Shown one piece after another: positions 1-5,623 of a stretch of DNA of 6,827 nucleotides; the stretch's first letter is position 1; each line of letters opens with the position of its first letter. The notes under the pieces were generated by a model, which saw only the letters and a list, made by a program, of their open reading frames with translations, ran no database searches and was not told the origin of the DNA. This DNA comes from an uncultured Campylobacter sp. (GTDB taxonomy: Bacteria; Campylobacterota; Campylobacteria; Campylobacterales; Campylobacteraceae): contig CALIWP010000148.1 in assembly GCA_938046705.1 (NCBI GenBank), positions 1-6,827 of the forward strand. Reading direction: 5' to 3'. The translations under genes and the position numbers were made by a program.

Positions 1-216
<216 letters not shown>

Positions 217-310
217 TAAATTTAATAAAACTTGTTTGAGGCCCGCTATAAAAAGGCGTCGGTAAAATTTAAAAATCGCTCGCATTATCCGTTTAATTAC
301 TATTTTTTAC

Positions 311-316
311 TATAAT
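311..316 (+). promoter_or_regulatory. Probable promoter -10 box for the oxidoreductase-hemH operon
   Basis: A perfect TATAAT at 311-316 lies 34 bases before the ATG at 351 and is preceded by the T-run TATTTTTTAC (301-310), typical of Campylobacter sigma-70 promoters. No convincing -35 is seen. It would drive the plus-strand run of oxidoreductase, hemH and possibly the 151-residue gene. The divergent alaS promoter shares the same 179-base spacer. Confidence 0.6.
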
Positions 317-350
317 TGACTAAAAAACATTAAATTTTGGAAAAAAGATT

Positions 351-1211
351 ATGAAAAAACGAGTTGCGATAATAGGATTTGGAAACGACGCGAAGCACTA
401 CTATAACGAGCTTCGTCGCTCCGAACACTTCGAGCTGGCGGCGATTTTTGACGGAGTGCAAAATAGCGAAATTTGCGGACGGATTCCTTTTTACGATAAT
501 ATAAACGACCTTTTGGACTCCGTGCGCATCGACGCTCTTATCGTAACCGACACGCACAAATATCTAAATTTGATACCAAAATGCCTAAATTTTATAAAAT
601 TTATCATGCTTGATCCTTGGCTTTGCAAATCAGGCGAGATAAGGGAACTAAAATACTGCTTTAAATCCCAAAATATAGGCGCTTACGTGGCTTTTATAGA
701 TAGATTTAATCCCGTTATCGCCTCTATAAAAAAAGAACTCGCCAAAGAAAAAGATATTTTTTCGATAAATATCGCTCGAGGGTTTAGTAGGGGCGTAAAT
801 TTGCAGCTTGAAATTTTAGAAAACATCGATGTTGCAAGGTTTATAACGGGTAGCGAGATAATCTTTAGCAATAAAGTTTCAATCCAAAACGACGACAAAA
901 GAAGCGAAACAGACTCGCTTTTTCAGCTTAAATTTAAAAACCAGACGCTAGCTAGTATCCACAACTCAAAGCGCTTTAAAGCAGAACGCTTTACGATCGA
1001 ATTTGCCGCGAACGGGGGCGTGTATTTCGGCGATATGTTGGGTCTTAAGTTAAACAAATACACGCTTGACGGGCAGCAAAATTTAAAGGTTTATGGCGAC
1101 TTTTCGCCGATTAAAGCGTTACTAAACGAGTTTTATCAGGCATGTTGCGGCGCAAAAAGCGATCTAAGTACGCTCGAAGACGCACTAAAGGCTCAGGAGG
1201 TTTGCGAATGA
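351..1211 (+). CDS. Gfo/Idh/MocA-family oxidoreductase homologue with altered active-site motifs
   Basis: A 286-residue protein. It opens with a Rossmann beta-alpha-beta fold, VAIIGFGNDA (residues 5-14), of the NAD(P)-binding type, followed by ALIVTDTHKY (62-71) and AFIDRFNPVI (114-123). The last matches the RFNP segment that follows the cofactor domain in Gfo/Idh/MocA dehydrogenases. The C-terminal half fits the family's alpha/beta substrate domain, and the length is slightly short for the family (about 310-350). The usual Glu-Lys-Pro motif is replaced by LDPWLCKSG (87-95), and the family's helix with a conserved His reads LENIDVARFITG (156-167) without His. It may therefore be a diverged or non-canonical member; the substrate is unknown. 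A weak GGA site at 339-341 precedes the ATG. The stop overlaps the hemH start (ATGA), implying translational coupling. No role in haem synthesis can be deduced from that alone. Confidence 0.85.
   Translation: MKKRVAIIGFGNDAKHYYNELRRSEHFELAAIFDGVQNSEICGRIPFYDNINDLLDSVRIDALIVTDTHKYLNLIPKCLNFIKFIMLDPWLCKSGEIRELKYCFKSQNIGAYVAFIDRFNPVIASIKKELAKEKDIFSINIARGFSRGVNLQLEILENIDVARFITGSEIIFSNKVSIQNDDKRSETDSLFQLKFKNQTLASIHNSKRFKAERFTIEFAANGGVYFGDMLGLKLNKYTLDGQQNLKVYGDFSPIKALLNEFYQACCGAKSDLSTLEDALKAQEVCE
1195..1200 (+). promoter_or_regulatory. Ribosome binding site that fixes the hemH start
   Basis: AGGAGG lies seven bases upstream of the ATG at 1208, inside the 3' end of the preceding gene. It selects 1208 over the in-frame upstream ATG at 1142, which would add 22 basic residues unlike any ferrochelatase N-terminus. 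Confidence 0.85.
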
Positions 1212-2140
1212 GGCTAATTTTACTGCTAAACATGGGCGGACCAAACGACCTTAGCGAGGTTGAGGTATTCTTAAAAAATATGTTTAACGACCCGTATATC
1301 CTGGGGATAAAAAGCCCGTTTTTGCGCAAATTTGTTGCGTTTATGATAACCAAATCTCGCCTAAAAGCCGCGCAAAATAACTACCGTCAAATCGGCGGAA
1401 AATCGCCTATCTGTGAGCTTACGGCGAGACTATGCGGTAAAATTTCGCATTTTTTAGACGATGATACGGCGGTAGCTTTTGCGATGAACTACACGCCGCC
1501 TTTTGCGAAGGATGTTTTGGCTGAGTTTACGGAGGCTTCGGAGATCGTCGTTTTTCCTCTCTATCCGCACCATTCGTTTACGACCGTAACGTCTAGTATA
1601 AGCGATTTTGAAAAGGCGCAAGCCGAGCTAAATTTAAAGGCGAAAGTAAAAATCGTGGAGCCTTTTTTTGAGGACGAGAGATATAACGAGATCATCGCAG
1701 ACGGTATCGAAAAAGCTGCAAGTAATCTAAACTCAGGCGAGATAACGCTGGTATTTTCGGCTCACTCTTTGCCGCAAAAAATGATCGATGCGGGCGATGT
1801 TTACGAGGAGCACGTCAAGCGTCACGTTCAAATTTTAACCGAAATTTTGGAAAAGCGAGGAGTTAAATTTAAGCAAATTTTGCTCGCATACCAGTCAAAG
1901 CTAGGCCCCGTAAAGTGGCTCGAACCATCGCTAAATCAGGCATTGGCTGAGTTAAAAGACAAAAAAGTGCTCGTTTATCCGATCTCCTTTTGTATCGACA
2001 ACTCTGAAACCGTTTTTGAGCTATCAAAGGAATTTCGCCATATCGCCAGTGAGTTAAATTTTGATTTTTATGACGTCGTAGGCTGTCCAAACGATAGTGA
2101 AAAATTTGCTAAATTTATAGCAGACAAAGCTAAGGAATAA
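1208..2140 (+). CDS. hemH: Ferrochelatase
   Basis: A 310-residue protein that inserts Fe2+ into a porphyrin in the last part of haem biosynthesis. Family signatures in order: LLLNMGGPNDLSEVEVFLKN (5-24), the PLYPHHSFTT loop (117-126), VFSAHSLP (182-189) with the conserved metal-site His at 186, the AYQSKLGPVKWLEPSL block (227-242), and FCIDNSETVFEL (261-272) with the conserved acidic residue Glu267. Most ferrochelatases read SDHIET here, so the His before the catalytic Glu region is Asn. The length matches bacterial ferrochelatases. Translation is coupled to the oxidoreductase gene by a four-base ATGA overlap and a strong AGGAGG site. The in-frame upstream ATG at 1142 is rejected as the start. 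Confidence 0.95.
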   Translation: MRLILLLNMGGPNDLSEVEVFLKNMFNDPYILGIKSPFLRKFVAFMITKSRLKAAQNNYRQIGGKSPICELTARLCGKISHFLDDDTAVAFAMNYTPPFAKDVLAEFTEASEIVVFPLYPHHSFTTVTSSISDFEKAQAELNLKAKVKIVEPFFEDERYNEIIADGIEKAASNLNSGEITLVFSAHSLPQKMIDAGDVYEEHVKRHVQILTEILEKRGVKFKQILLAYQSKLGPVKWLEPSLNQALAELKDKKVLVYPISFCIDNSETVFELSKEFRHIASELNFDFYDVVGCPNDSEKFAKFIADKAKE

Positions 2141-2180
2141 AATTTGCTTGCGATAGCATATCTTTTATAAAGGATGCGAA

Positions 2181-2636
2181 ATGACGATCGAAGAGCAAAA
2201 ATTTATCCAAAAGATTTTGGCCGAGCTTGCGCAAAAAGTTGCTGAAAAGAGTGCAAAAGCAGCAAAAGAGGGCGACTTTGAACAGGAGCTCAAAAAAGCT
2301 ACCGTACAGGTAAAAACCTCTAAAGAGCCTGATATAGATGGATTTAAAAGGACTCTTACCGAGCTTGGAGCGGCTGGATTTTTATCGCAGATGAACGAAC
2401 AAAAAATCCAGGAAAAGCTAAGTATCAAAAAAGAGGAGCTGATGGAGGCTCTAGGGCTAAATACCGATATGAAAAAAAGCCTAAGAGATGAGCTTGAAAC
2501 CGTACTGGACGATCTTTTGACCAAATACGAAAAGGAGCTACGAGCTAGTTTGCAAAGCAACTCCTTGCTAGAAAAACAGCAATCTTTACAAAATAAAAAT
2601 CCGTCGATGCTGGGGTCGGTTTTGGGTATCGTATAA
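2181..2636 (+). CDS. Conserved-looking helical protein of unknown function
   Basis: A 151-residue protein that I do not recognise. It has no signal peptide, membrane segment or cysteine. The composition is rich in Lys, Glu, Leu, Ala and Gln, and the sequence predicts as almost entirely alpha helix: an N-terminal amphipathic stretch (3-44), a break near KEPDIDG (48-54), then long helices (55-92 and 97-135) with coiled-coil-like spacing of leucines. The tail PSMLGSVLGIV (141-151) is hydrophobic and Gly-containing. AAGGA at 2170-2174 is a good ribosome binding site six bases before the ATG. The gene starts 40 bases after hemH and is probably in the same transcript. Codon use resembles its neighbours, so I take it as a real gene. 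Nothing links it to haem synthesis except position. Confidence 0.8.
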   Translation: MTIEEQKFIQKILAELAQKVAEKSAKAAKEGDFEQELKKATVQVKTSKEPDIDGFKRTLTELGAAGFLSQMNEQKIQEKLSIKKEELMEALGLNTDMKKSLRDELETVLDDLLTKYEKELRASLQSNSLLEKQQSLQNKNPSMLGSVLGIV

Positions 2637-2793
2637 ATTTGGCGTAGTTTTAAGTCGCGGCGAGTCGGCGGTAAAATTTGAGTTTGATGCTTAGTGATTA
2701 AAGCCTTAAAAGCTTGACGAGGCTAAATTTGCATGTTTTGAGTGTGGTTGCCTATAGGGTTTTTGGTTGATGAAAAAAATTTCACATAAAGTG

Positions 2794-2830
2794 GCTATTT
2801 TCTTTTACAATCATCAAATTTAAAAATAGC
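2794..2830. repeat. Inverted repeat, 8-bp arms, possible weak terminator of the plus operon
   Basis: GCTATTTT (2794-2801) pairs with AAAATAGC (2823-2830) across 21 bases, and TTTT follows at 2831-2834. On the plus strand this resembles an intrinsic terminator, but the stem is mostly A-T and the loop long, so it would be weak. It is the best terminator candidate found downstream of the 151-residue gene. Confidence 0.35.
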
Positions 2831-2847
2831 TTTTCAAACTTGTATTT

Positions 2848-2947
2848 AAAACTACCTATCGGTGTTACACAAATTTGCTTATCATTAAAATTTAAGCAAT
2901 GCGTCGCAAAGTCGGTAATAAATGATTGAAATTTGACTGGTAGTTTT
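2848..2947. repeat. Nested inverted repeats (9-bp outer, 7-bp inner)
   Basis: Outer arms AAAACTACC (2848-2856) and GGTAGTTTT (2939-2947) are perfect reverse complements. Inside them TTGCTTA (2875-2881) and TAAGCAA (2893-2899) form a second perfect stem with an 11-base loop. A transcript could fold as an enclosed hairpin. Function is unknown, and short matches of this kind can arise by chance in AT-rich DNA. Confidence 0.4.
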
Positions 2948-2960
2948 TGTGTATTTGAAA

Positions 2961-2989
2961 AAGTAAAAAGGCGAGAGTTTATCTCGCCT
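2961..2989 (-). terminator. Intrinsic terminator of hpf
   Basis: AGGCGAGA (2969-2976) and TCTCGCCT (2982-2989) form a perfect 8-bp GC-rich stem with a five-base loop. On the reverse strand the stem is followed by TTTTACTT (2968-2961), a U-rich tail. It sits just past the hpf stop codon. The plus-strand side has no T-run directly after the stem, so it mainly serves the minus strand. Confidence 0.85.
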
Positions 2990-2997
2990 AAATTTGA

Positions 2998-3534
2998 TTA
3001 ATAAAGTCCAAATTTGCCGTCAGAGCGCTTGTAGATCACGCGCATTTTGGCGTCCATATCGTTAAATACATAAAACTGTGCATCGCTATCTTTTAGCTTT
3101 TGCATAGCCTCCTCTATCTCTAGTGGTTTATATAGTTCAAGCTCCATAGGGATTATCTCATCTACCTCGCCGTCGTTCATATGTTCGTCGGCAATCGCAG
3201 CTCTAACAGCTTTGCCATCGTCTTTATTTTTGACGGTTGTGTTTTTGTCGTGCTCGCGGCGAAGTACTTTTGACGCGCGCTCAAGCGCAAGATCGACTGC
3301 AGCGTATAGATCTTTATCTTTGTGGCGGATTACGATCGTGTCTTTTTTTGCCAAATTTAGCGCAAACTCTACGCTAAAACCCTTTTTACCGTTTTTTTCG
3401 TCCGCTGAAACTACGCAGCGACCCGAAATTATATCCAGTCCATATTTGTTAAGCGCATCAAATGCGTTTTCTATGTGTTGCTTAATCGAGTCTGTTAGGT
3501 CAAACTGTTTACCTACGATGCTTAGATTCATCAT
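2998..3534 (-). CDS. hpf: Ribosome hibernation promoting factor, long form
   Basis: A 178-residue cytoplasmic protein that binds the 30S subunit near the decoding centre and promotes inactive 100S ribosome dimers during starvation or stress. The N-terminal S30AE/RaiA fold spans about 1-97, starting NLSIVGKQFDLTDSIKQHIE and including the basic helix ALERASKVLRREHDK (83-97). A charged linker (about 98-130) leads to the long-form C-terminal dimerisation domain (131-178), with KPLEIEEAMQKL and a terminal YKRSDGKFGLY. Both domains are present at the usual long-HPF length. Two ATGs are adjacent: AGGAG (3541-3537) is only two bases from the first (3534) but five from the second (3531), so translation may begin at 3531, giving 177 residues. 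The gene has its own promoter and a terminator, and follows the pilin genes on the same strand. Confidence 0.93.
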   Translation of the reverse strand: MMNLSIVGKQFDLTDSIKQHIENAFDALNKYGLDIISGRCVVSADEKNGKKGFSVEFALNLAKKDTIVIRHKDKDLYAAVDLALERASKVLRREHDKNTTVKNKDDGKAVRAAIADEHMNDGEVDEIIPMELELYKPLEIEEAMQKLKDSDAQFYVFNDMDAKMRVIYKRSDGKFGLY

Positions 3535-3559
3535 CTCTCCTTTGCGTTAAAGTGCTAAC

Positions 3560-3568
3560 ATTATAGCA
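3560..3568 (-). promoter_or_regulatory. hpf promoter, extended -10
   Basis: The reverse strand reads TGC-TATAAT (3568 to 3560), a perfect extended -10, about 25 bases before the hpf start codon. It lies between the pilin gene stop (3583) and hpf, so hpf can be expressed independently. The box sits within a short inverted repeat, TGCTA (3553-3557) and TAGCA (3564-3568). No terminator is visible between the pilin genes and this promoter, so read-through into hpf is also possible. Confidence 0.7.
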
Positions 3569-3582
3569 TATAAAGTATTATT

Positions 3583-4065
3583 TTAGAGTTTTTGAATCGT
3601 GCGTCTGTGAATTCTTATCGGCGGGACATTGGCATTTGCCGATGTAACAACTACGTCTAATATAACCGTTCCGGCAGATTCCTGGGTCAGTATCGGTACT
3701 ACCGCCGAACCTCTACCGGCAGCACCGTTGCAAGCTCCTATAGTGCCGAGTGCCATATTTGCTGTTACTGTTACTGTAAACAAAGAGGTGGCGACGTTGT
3801 TGGTTGGAAAAGTTGTTTGTAAAATAGGAGTAGGATTACCCGCGTTTAAAAATGCGCAGTTTGCTACTTGCGTGAAATTTGTGTTTAGGAGATTGAAAAC
3901 AGCTATCTCGGTAGCGCCCTGAGCTAAGAGTTCGGCTTGTTCTCGCAAGAATACGTCCGATGTTTGTTTTGCCGTAGTTGCAGAAGTATTTAGCGAAAAC
4001 ATAGCCAAAGTAGCTATCAAAACTATAAAAATAATCGCCGTTACTAAACTAAATCCTTTTCTCAT
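3583..4065 (-). CDS. Prepilin-like minor pseudopilin lacking Glu5 (GspK/PilX/MshP-like position)
   Basis: A 160-residue protein with a short type IV prepilin leader, MRKG, cleaved before FSLVTAIIFIVLIATLAMFS (mature 1-20), a single hydrophobic helix that anchors the subunit in the inner membrane and packs into a pilus core. Mature residue 5 is Thr rather than the usual Glu, as in tip subunits GspK and PilX. The following helix REQAELLAQGATEIAVFNLL (41-60) resembles the Ala-rich second part of MshP/PilX N-terminal helices. A beta-rich C-terminal part has two cysteines (70, 112) that may form one disulfide. The start at 4065 is chosen over the in-frame ATG at 4143 because the leader must directly precede the hydrophobic segment. 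It overlaps the upstream stop by one base (TAATG), with AAAGG at 4080-4076. Pseudopilin class is firm; the subfamily is inferred. Confidence 0.85.
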   Translation of the reverse strand: MRKGFSLVTAIIFIVLIATLAMFSLNTSATTAKQTSDVFLREQAELLAQGATEIAVFNLLNTNFTQVANCAFLNAGNPTPILQTTFPTNNVATSLFTVTVTANMALGTIGACNGAAGRGSAVVPILTQESAGTVILDVVVTSANANVPPIRIHRRTIQKL

Positions 4066-5006
4066 TAGTATATCGCCTTTGTTTTGCATACAGTAGTCTC
4101 GGCCTCTGCAGGCTCTAGCGATCTGCCGGCGTCCCTTATGCATAGTTTTAAAACTATAATACCGTTTGCTTCCGTAAAGTTAAATCTCGTTACGTTTGTA
4201 GCTAGCAGATCTGAGTTTCCGTTATTGTACTCTTGTCCTGCCCATGGGCGAAAATTATAATGAAGGAATAAGCTAAAATCTCCATTGGCGCTAGCCACGC
4301 CAGGAACTACCGCATAAGCCGTATGAAGTAAGTAGTATTGTTCCGAGATAAGAGCATCTCTGTAGTTTGCTATACTTAGTATGTTATTTTGACCATTGGC
4401 TACTATGGTGCCTATGGAATTTGCATTCGTTCTGTTATAGCCAAAAGAAGTAGCGGGGTTAAGACTCATGTTTTTAAACACTATGCCTATATTGCCGTTG
4501 GCTATGCTGGCTGCACTGTTGGTGAGATCTCTTATATTTTGATCGGCTGAGAAGTTAGGTGCAGCCGCGGCTACGGCCAATCTGCTTCCGGGAGTCGATA
4601 TTGTTCCGCTTCCGGCTATGGCTGCTATTGCGGTATTTGGACTACTCAGGTCTGCAAAACCGCTCCATCCTCCGTCCTGAAAGCTCTCGTAGCTATAGGT
4701 TATCCATTCAAGAATAGGATAGGTGCTGTTTAGTCCCGCCGCGCTCGTAGATACGAAAGCTCCGTCGTCTAGATTGGGGGGGCGCCCACCCGGCTGTTTT
4801 CCTATTGTTGAACCTCTAACTCGTATGGCAAGTCTTTTTGAAATTTGCTCTAGAACTAATTCGGTTTGTGTTTCTAGGGTATTGATGGCTCTACTCTGGA
4901 GATAGCTTCTATATATATTAAGAGTCATTTGGATGCCCATATGCGATAAAAGTCCTATTATCACTATAACAACCATTAGTTCAAGCAGGGTAAAAGCTTT
5001 TTTCAT
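4065..5006 (-). CDS. Prepilin-type minor pilin, large (GspJ/PilW/MshO-like position)
   Basis: A 313-residue protein with leader MKKA and the type IV pilin segment FTLLELMVVIVIIGLLSHMG, with Glu at mature position 5. The residue before cleavage is Ala rather than the usual Gly. The helix continues through LETQTELVLEQISKRLAIRV (44-63), as in PilW/MshO-type minor pilins. The long globular part is Ser, Ala, Asn and Gly rich and probably beta-structured. The only two cysteines, 289 and 307, lie near the C-terminus (LKLCIRD and TTVCKTKAIY) and may pair. The coding strand has a seven-C run at 4782-4776 (residues Arg75-Pro77). The gene starts five bases after the 203-residue gene and ends overlapping the 160-residue gene, so the three are co-translated parts of one operon. 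The ribosome binding site is weak (TAGGT). Confidence 0.88.
   Translation of the reverse strand: MKKAFTLLELMVVIVIIGLLSHMGIQMTLNIYRSYLQSRAINTLETQTELVLEQISKRLAIRVRGSTIGKQPGGRPPNLDDGAFVSTSAAGLNSTYPILEWITYSYESFQDGGWSGFADLSSPNTAIAAIAGSGTISTPGSRLAVAAAAPNFSADQNIRDLTNSAASIANGNIGIVFKNMSLNPATSFGYNRTNANSIGTIVANGQNNILSIANYRDALISEQYYLLHTAYAVVPGVASANGDFSLFLHYNFRPWAGQEYNNGNSDLLATNVTRFNFTEANGIIVLKLCIRDAGRSLEPAEAETTVCKTKAIY
4776..4782 (-). repeat. Homopolymeric C7 tract within pilin gene (G7 on plus strand)
   Basis: Seven consecutive G on the given strand, read as Arg-Pro-Pro (CGC CCC CCC) in the reverse-strand gene. It is the longest G/C homopolymer I noticed in the window. Poly-G/C runs of this length or a little longer are the usual slipped-strand phase-variation sites in Campylobacter. 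Loss of one C gives a TAG stop two codons after the tract; gain of one gives a TGA stop about 23 codons on. Confidence 0.9.
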
Positions 5007-5011
5007 TTTAC

Positions 5012-5623
5012 CTACCAGACCTTAGTTAAAATCGCTGGCGCGTCGCCGATATTGGCCGAATACGCTCGCAGGATTATCTGATGGCCGTTTCCTTGTCCTC
5101 TAGTGTTTTGAGTGGTTGCCGTTACGGCAATCTCCCGTACGTCATTGTCTGCTGCGCCGGACATATTTCGCGAGAGATTTACGTTGCTTACCAAATTTGC
5201 CGTTATTATGCTATCTCTATCGTATCCTGCGGCGCTAATTATCTGCGTACGTCTTCCGTTAAATGAGTTCAAAACGCCTGTTCTGTTTTCCCACGGTCTA
5301 CATACTACGCCTGTTCTTGCTATATTGGAAAAAATTCTTCTTCCCTCTTGAGGTATACCGTTTGTGGTGTAAAAATTATTTAAACCCCCAAATATAGGAG
5401 TCGAAAGCCTTGCAAAACTATCCTGCCCTGTGCAACTCCAAGCCGCGGTAGAGATGATGGCTAGTCTTGTTTTAGCATCCATTACTGTTTCTTGTATTAC
5501 GGCTAGGCTGTTATTTTCTGATACTCTAGAAAATACATTTGGCACTACAGCCATCGTCAATCCCATAATAACGATGGCTAGTATAAGTTCTATTAAAGAA
5601 AAGCCCTTTTTTGCTCTTACCAT
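5012..5623 (-). CDS. Prepilin-type minor pilin (GspI/PilV/MshD-like position)
   Basis: A 203-residue protein with leader MVRAKKG and mature start FSLIELILAIVIMGLTMAVV, the canonical Gly-Phe cleavage site with Glu5. The hydrophobic helix is followed by SENNSLAVIQETVMDAKTRL (35-54). The globular region has two cysteines (64 and 108), probably one disulfide, and ends in a strand-like segment, QIILRAYSANIG (182-193), reminiscent of the ends of MshD/PilV-type proteins. The start codon overlaps the stop of the upstream large gene by seven bases (ATGGTAA), indicating translational coupling; the ribosome binding site is weak (AGAGAA). The prepilin class is clear. The precise role, minor pilin of a type IV pilus or pseudopilin of a secretion or uptake machine, is not decided by this sequence. 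Confidence 0.88.
   Translation of the reverse strand: MVRAKKGFSLIELILAIVIMGLTMAVVPNVFSRVSENNSLAVIQETVMDAKTRLAIISTAAWSCTGQDSFARLSTPIFGGLNNFYTTNGIPQEGRRIFSNIARTGVVCRPWENRTGVLNSFNGRRTQIISAAGYDRDSIITANLVSNVNLSRNMSGAADNDVREIAVTATTQNTRGQGNGHQIILRAYSANIGDAPAILTKVW

Larger units (their letters stand above)
2637..2968. other. Gene-free convergent spacer with inverted repeats
   Basis: About 330 bases between the end of the 151-residue gene and the hpf terminator. I checked ATG starts on both strands and found only very short frames, the longest about 17 codons from 2770 with no ribosome binding site. No tRNA, rRNA or known riboswitch is recognised. The stretch holds three inverted repeats listed separately, and no strong intrinsic terminator facing the plus-strand operon. 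Confidence 0.6.

Noticed and set aside
1142..1207. 22-codon N-terminal extension of hemH from the upstream ATG
   Set aside because: The extension is basic and not ferrochelatase-like, overlaps the oxidoreductase gene, and the strong AGGAGG site points to the ATG at 1208.
2165..2560. 131-codon reverse-strand open frame, Ser/Phe-rich
   Set aside because: It lies opposite the 151-residue gene, has low-complexity composition typical of an antisense shadow, and lacks a ribosome binding site; the forward gene has a good one.
2770..2823. 17-codon open frame starting MKKISHKVAIFF
   Set aside because: There is no ribosome binding site, it is too short to support, and it overlaps an inverted repeat.
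3545..3568. Possible HrcA/CIRCE operator upstream of hpf (TTAGCAC on the reverse strand)
   Set aside because: Only one half-site resembles CIRCE; the second half-site at the required nine-base spacing is absent.
4066..4143. 26-codon extension of the 160-residue prepilin from an upstream ATG
   Set aside because: The leader MRKG must sit directly before the hydrophobic segment for prepilin processing, and the start at 4065 forms a stop/start overlap with the preceding gene.
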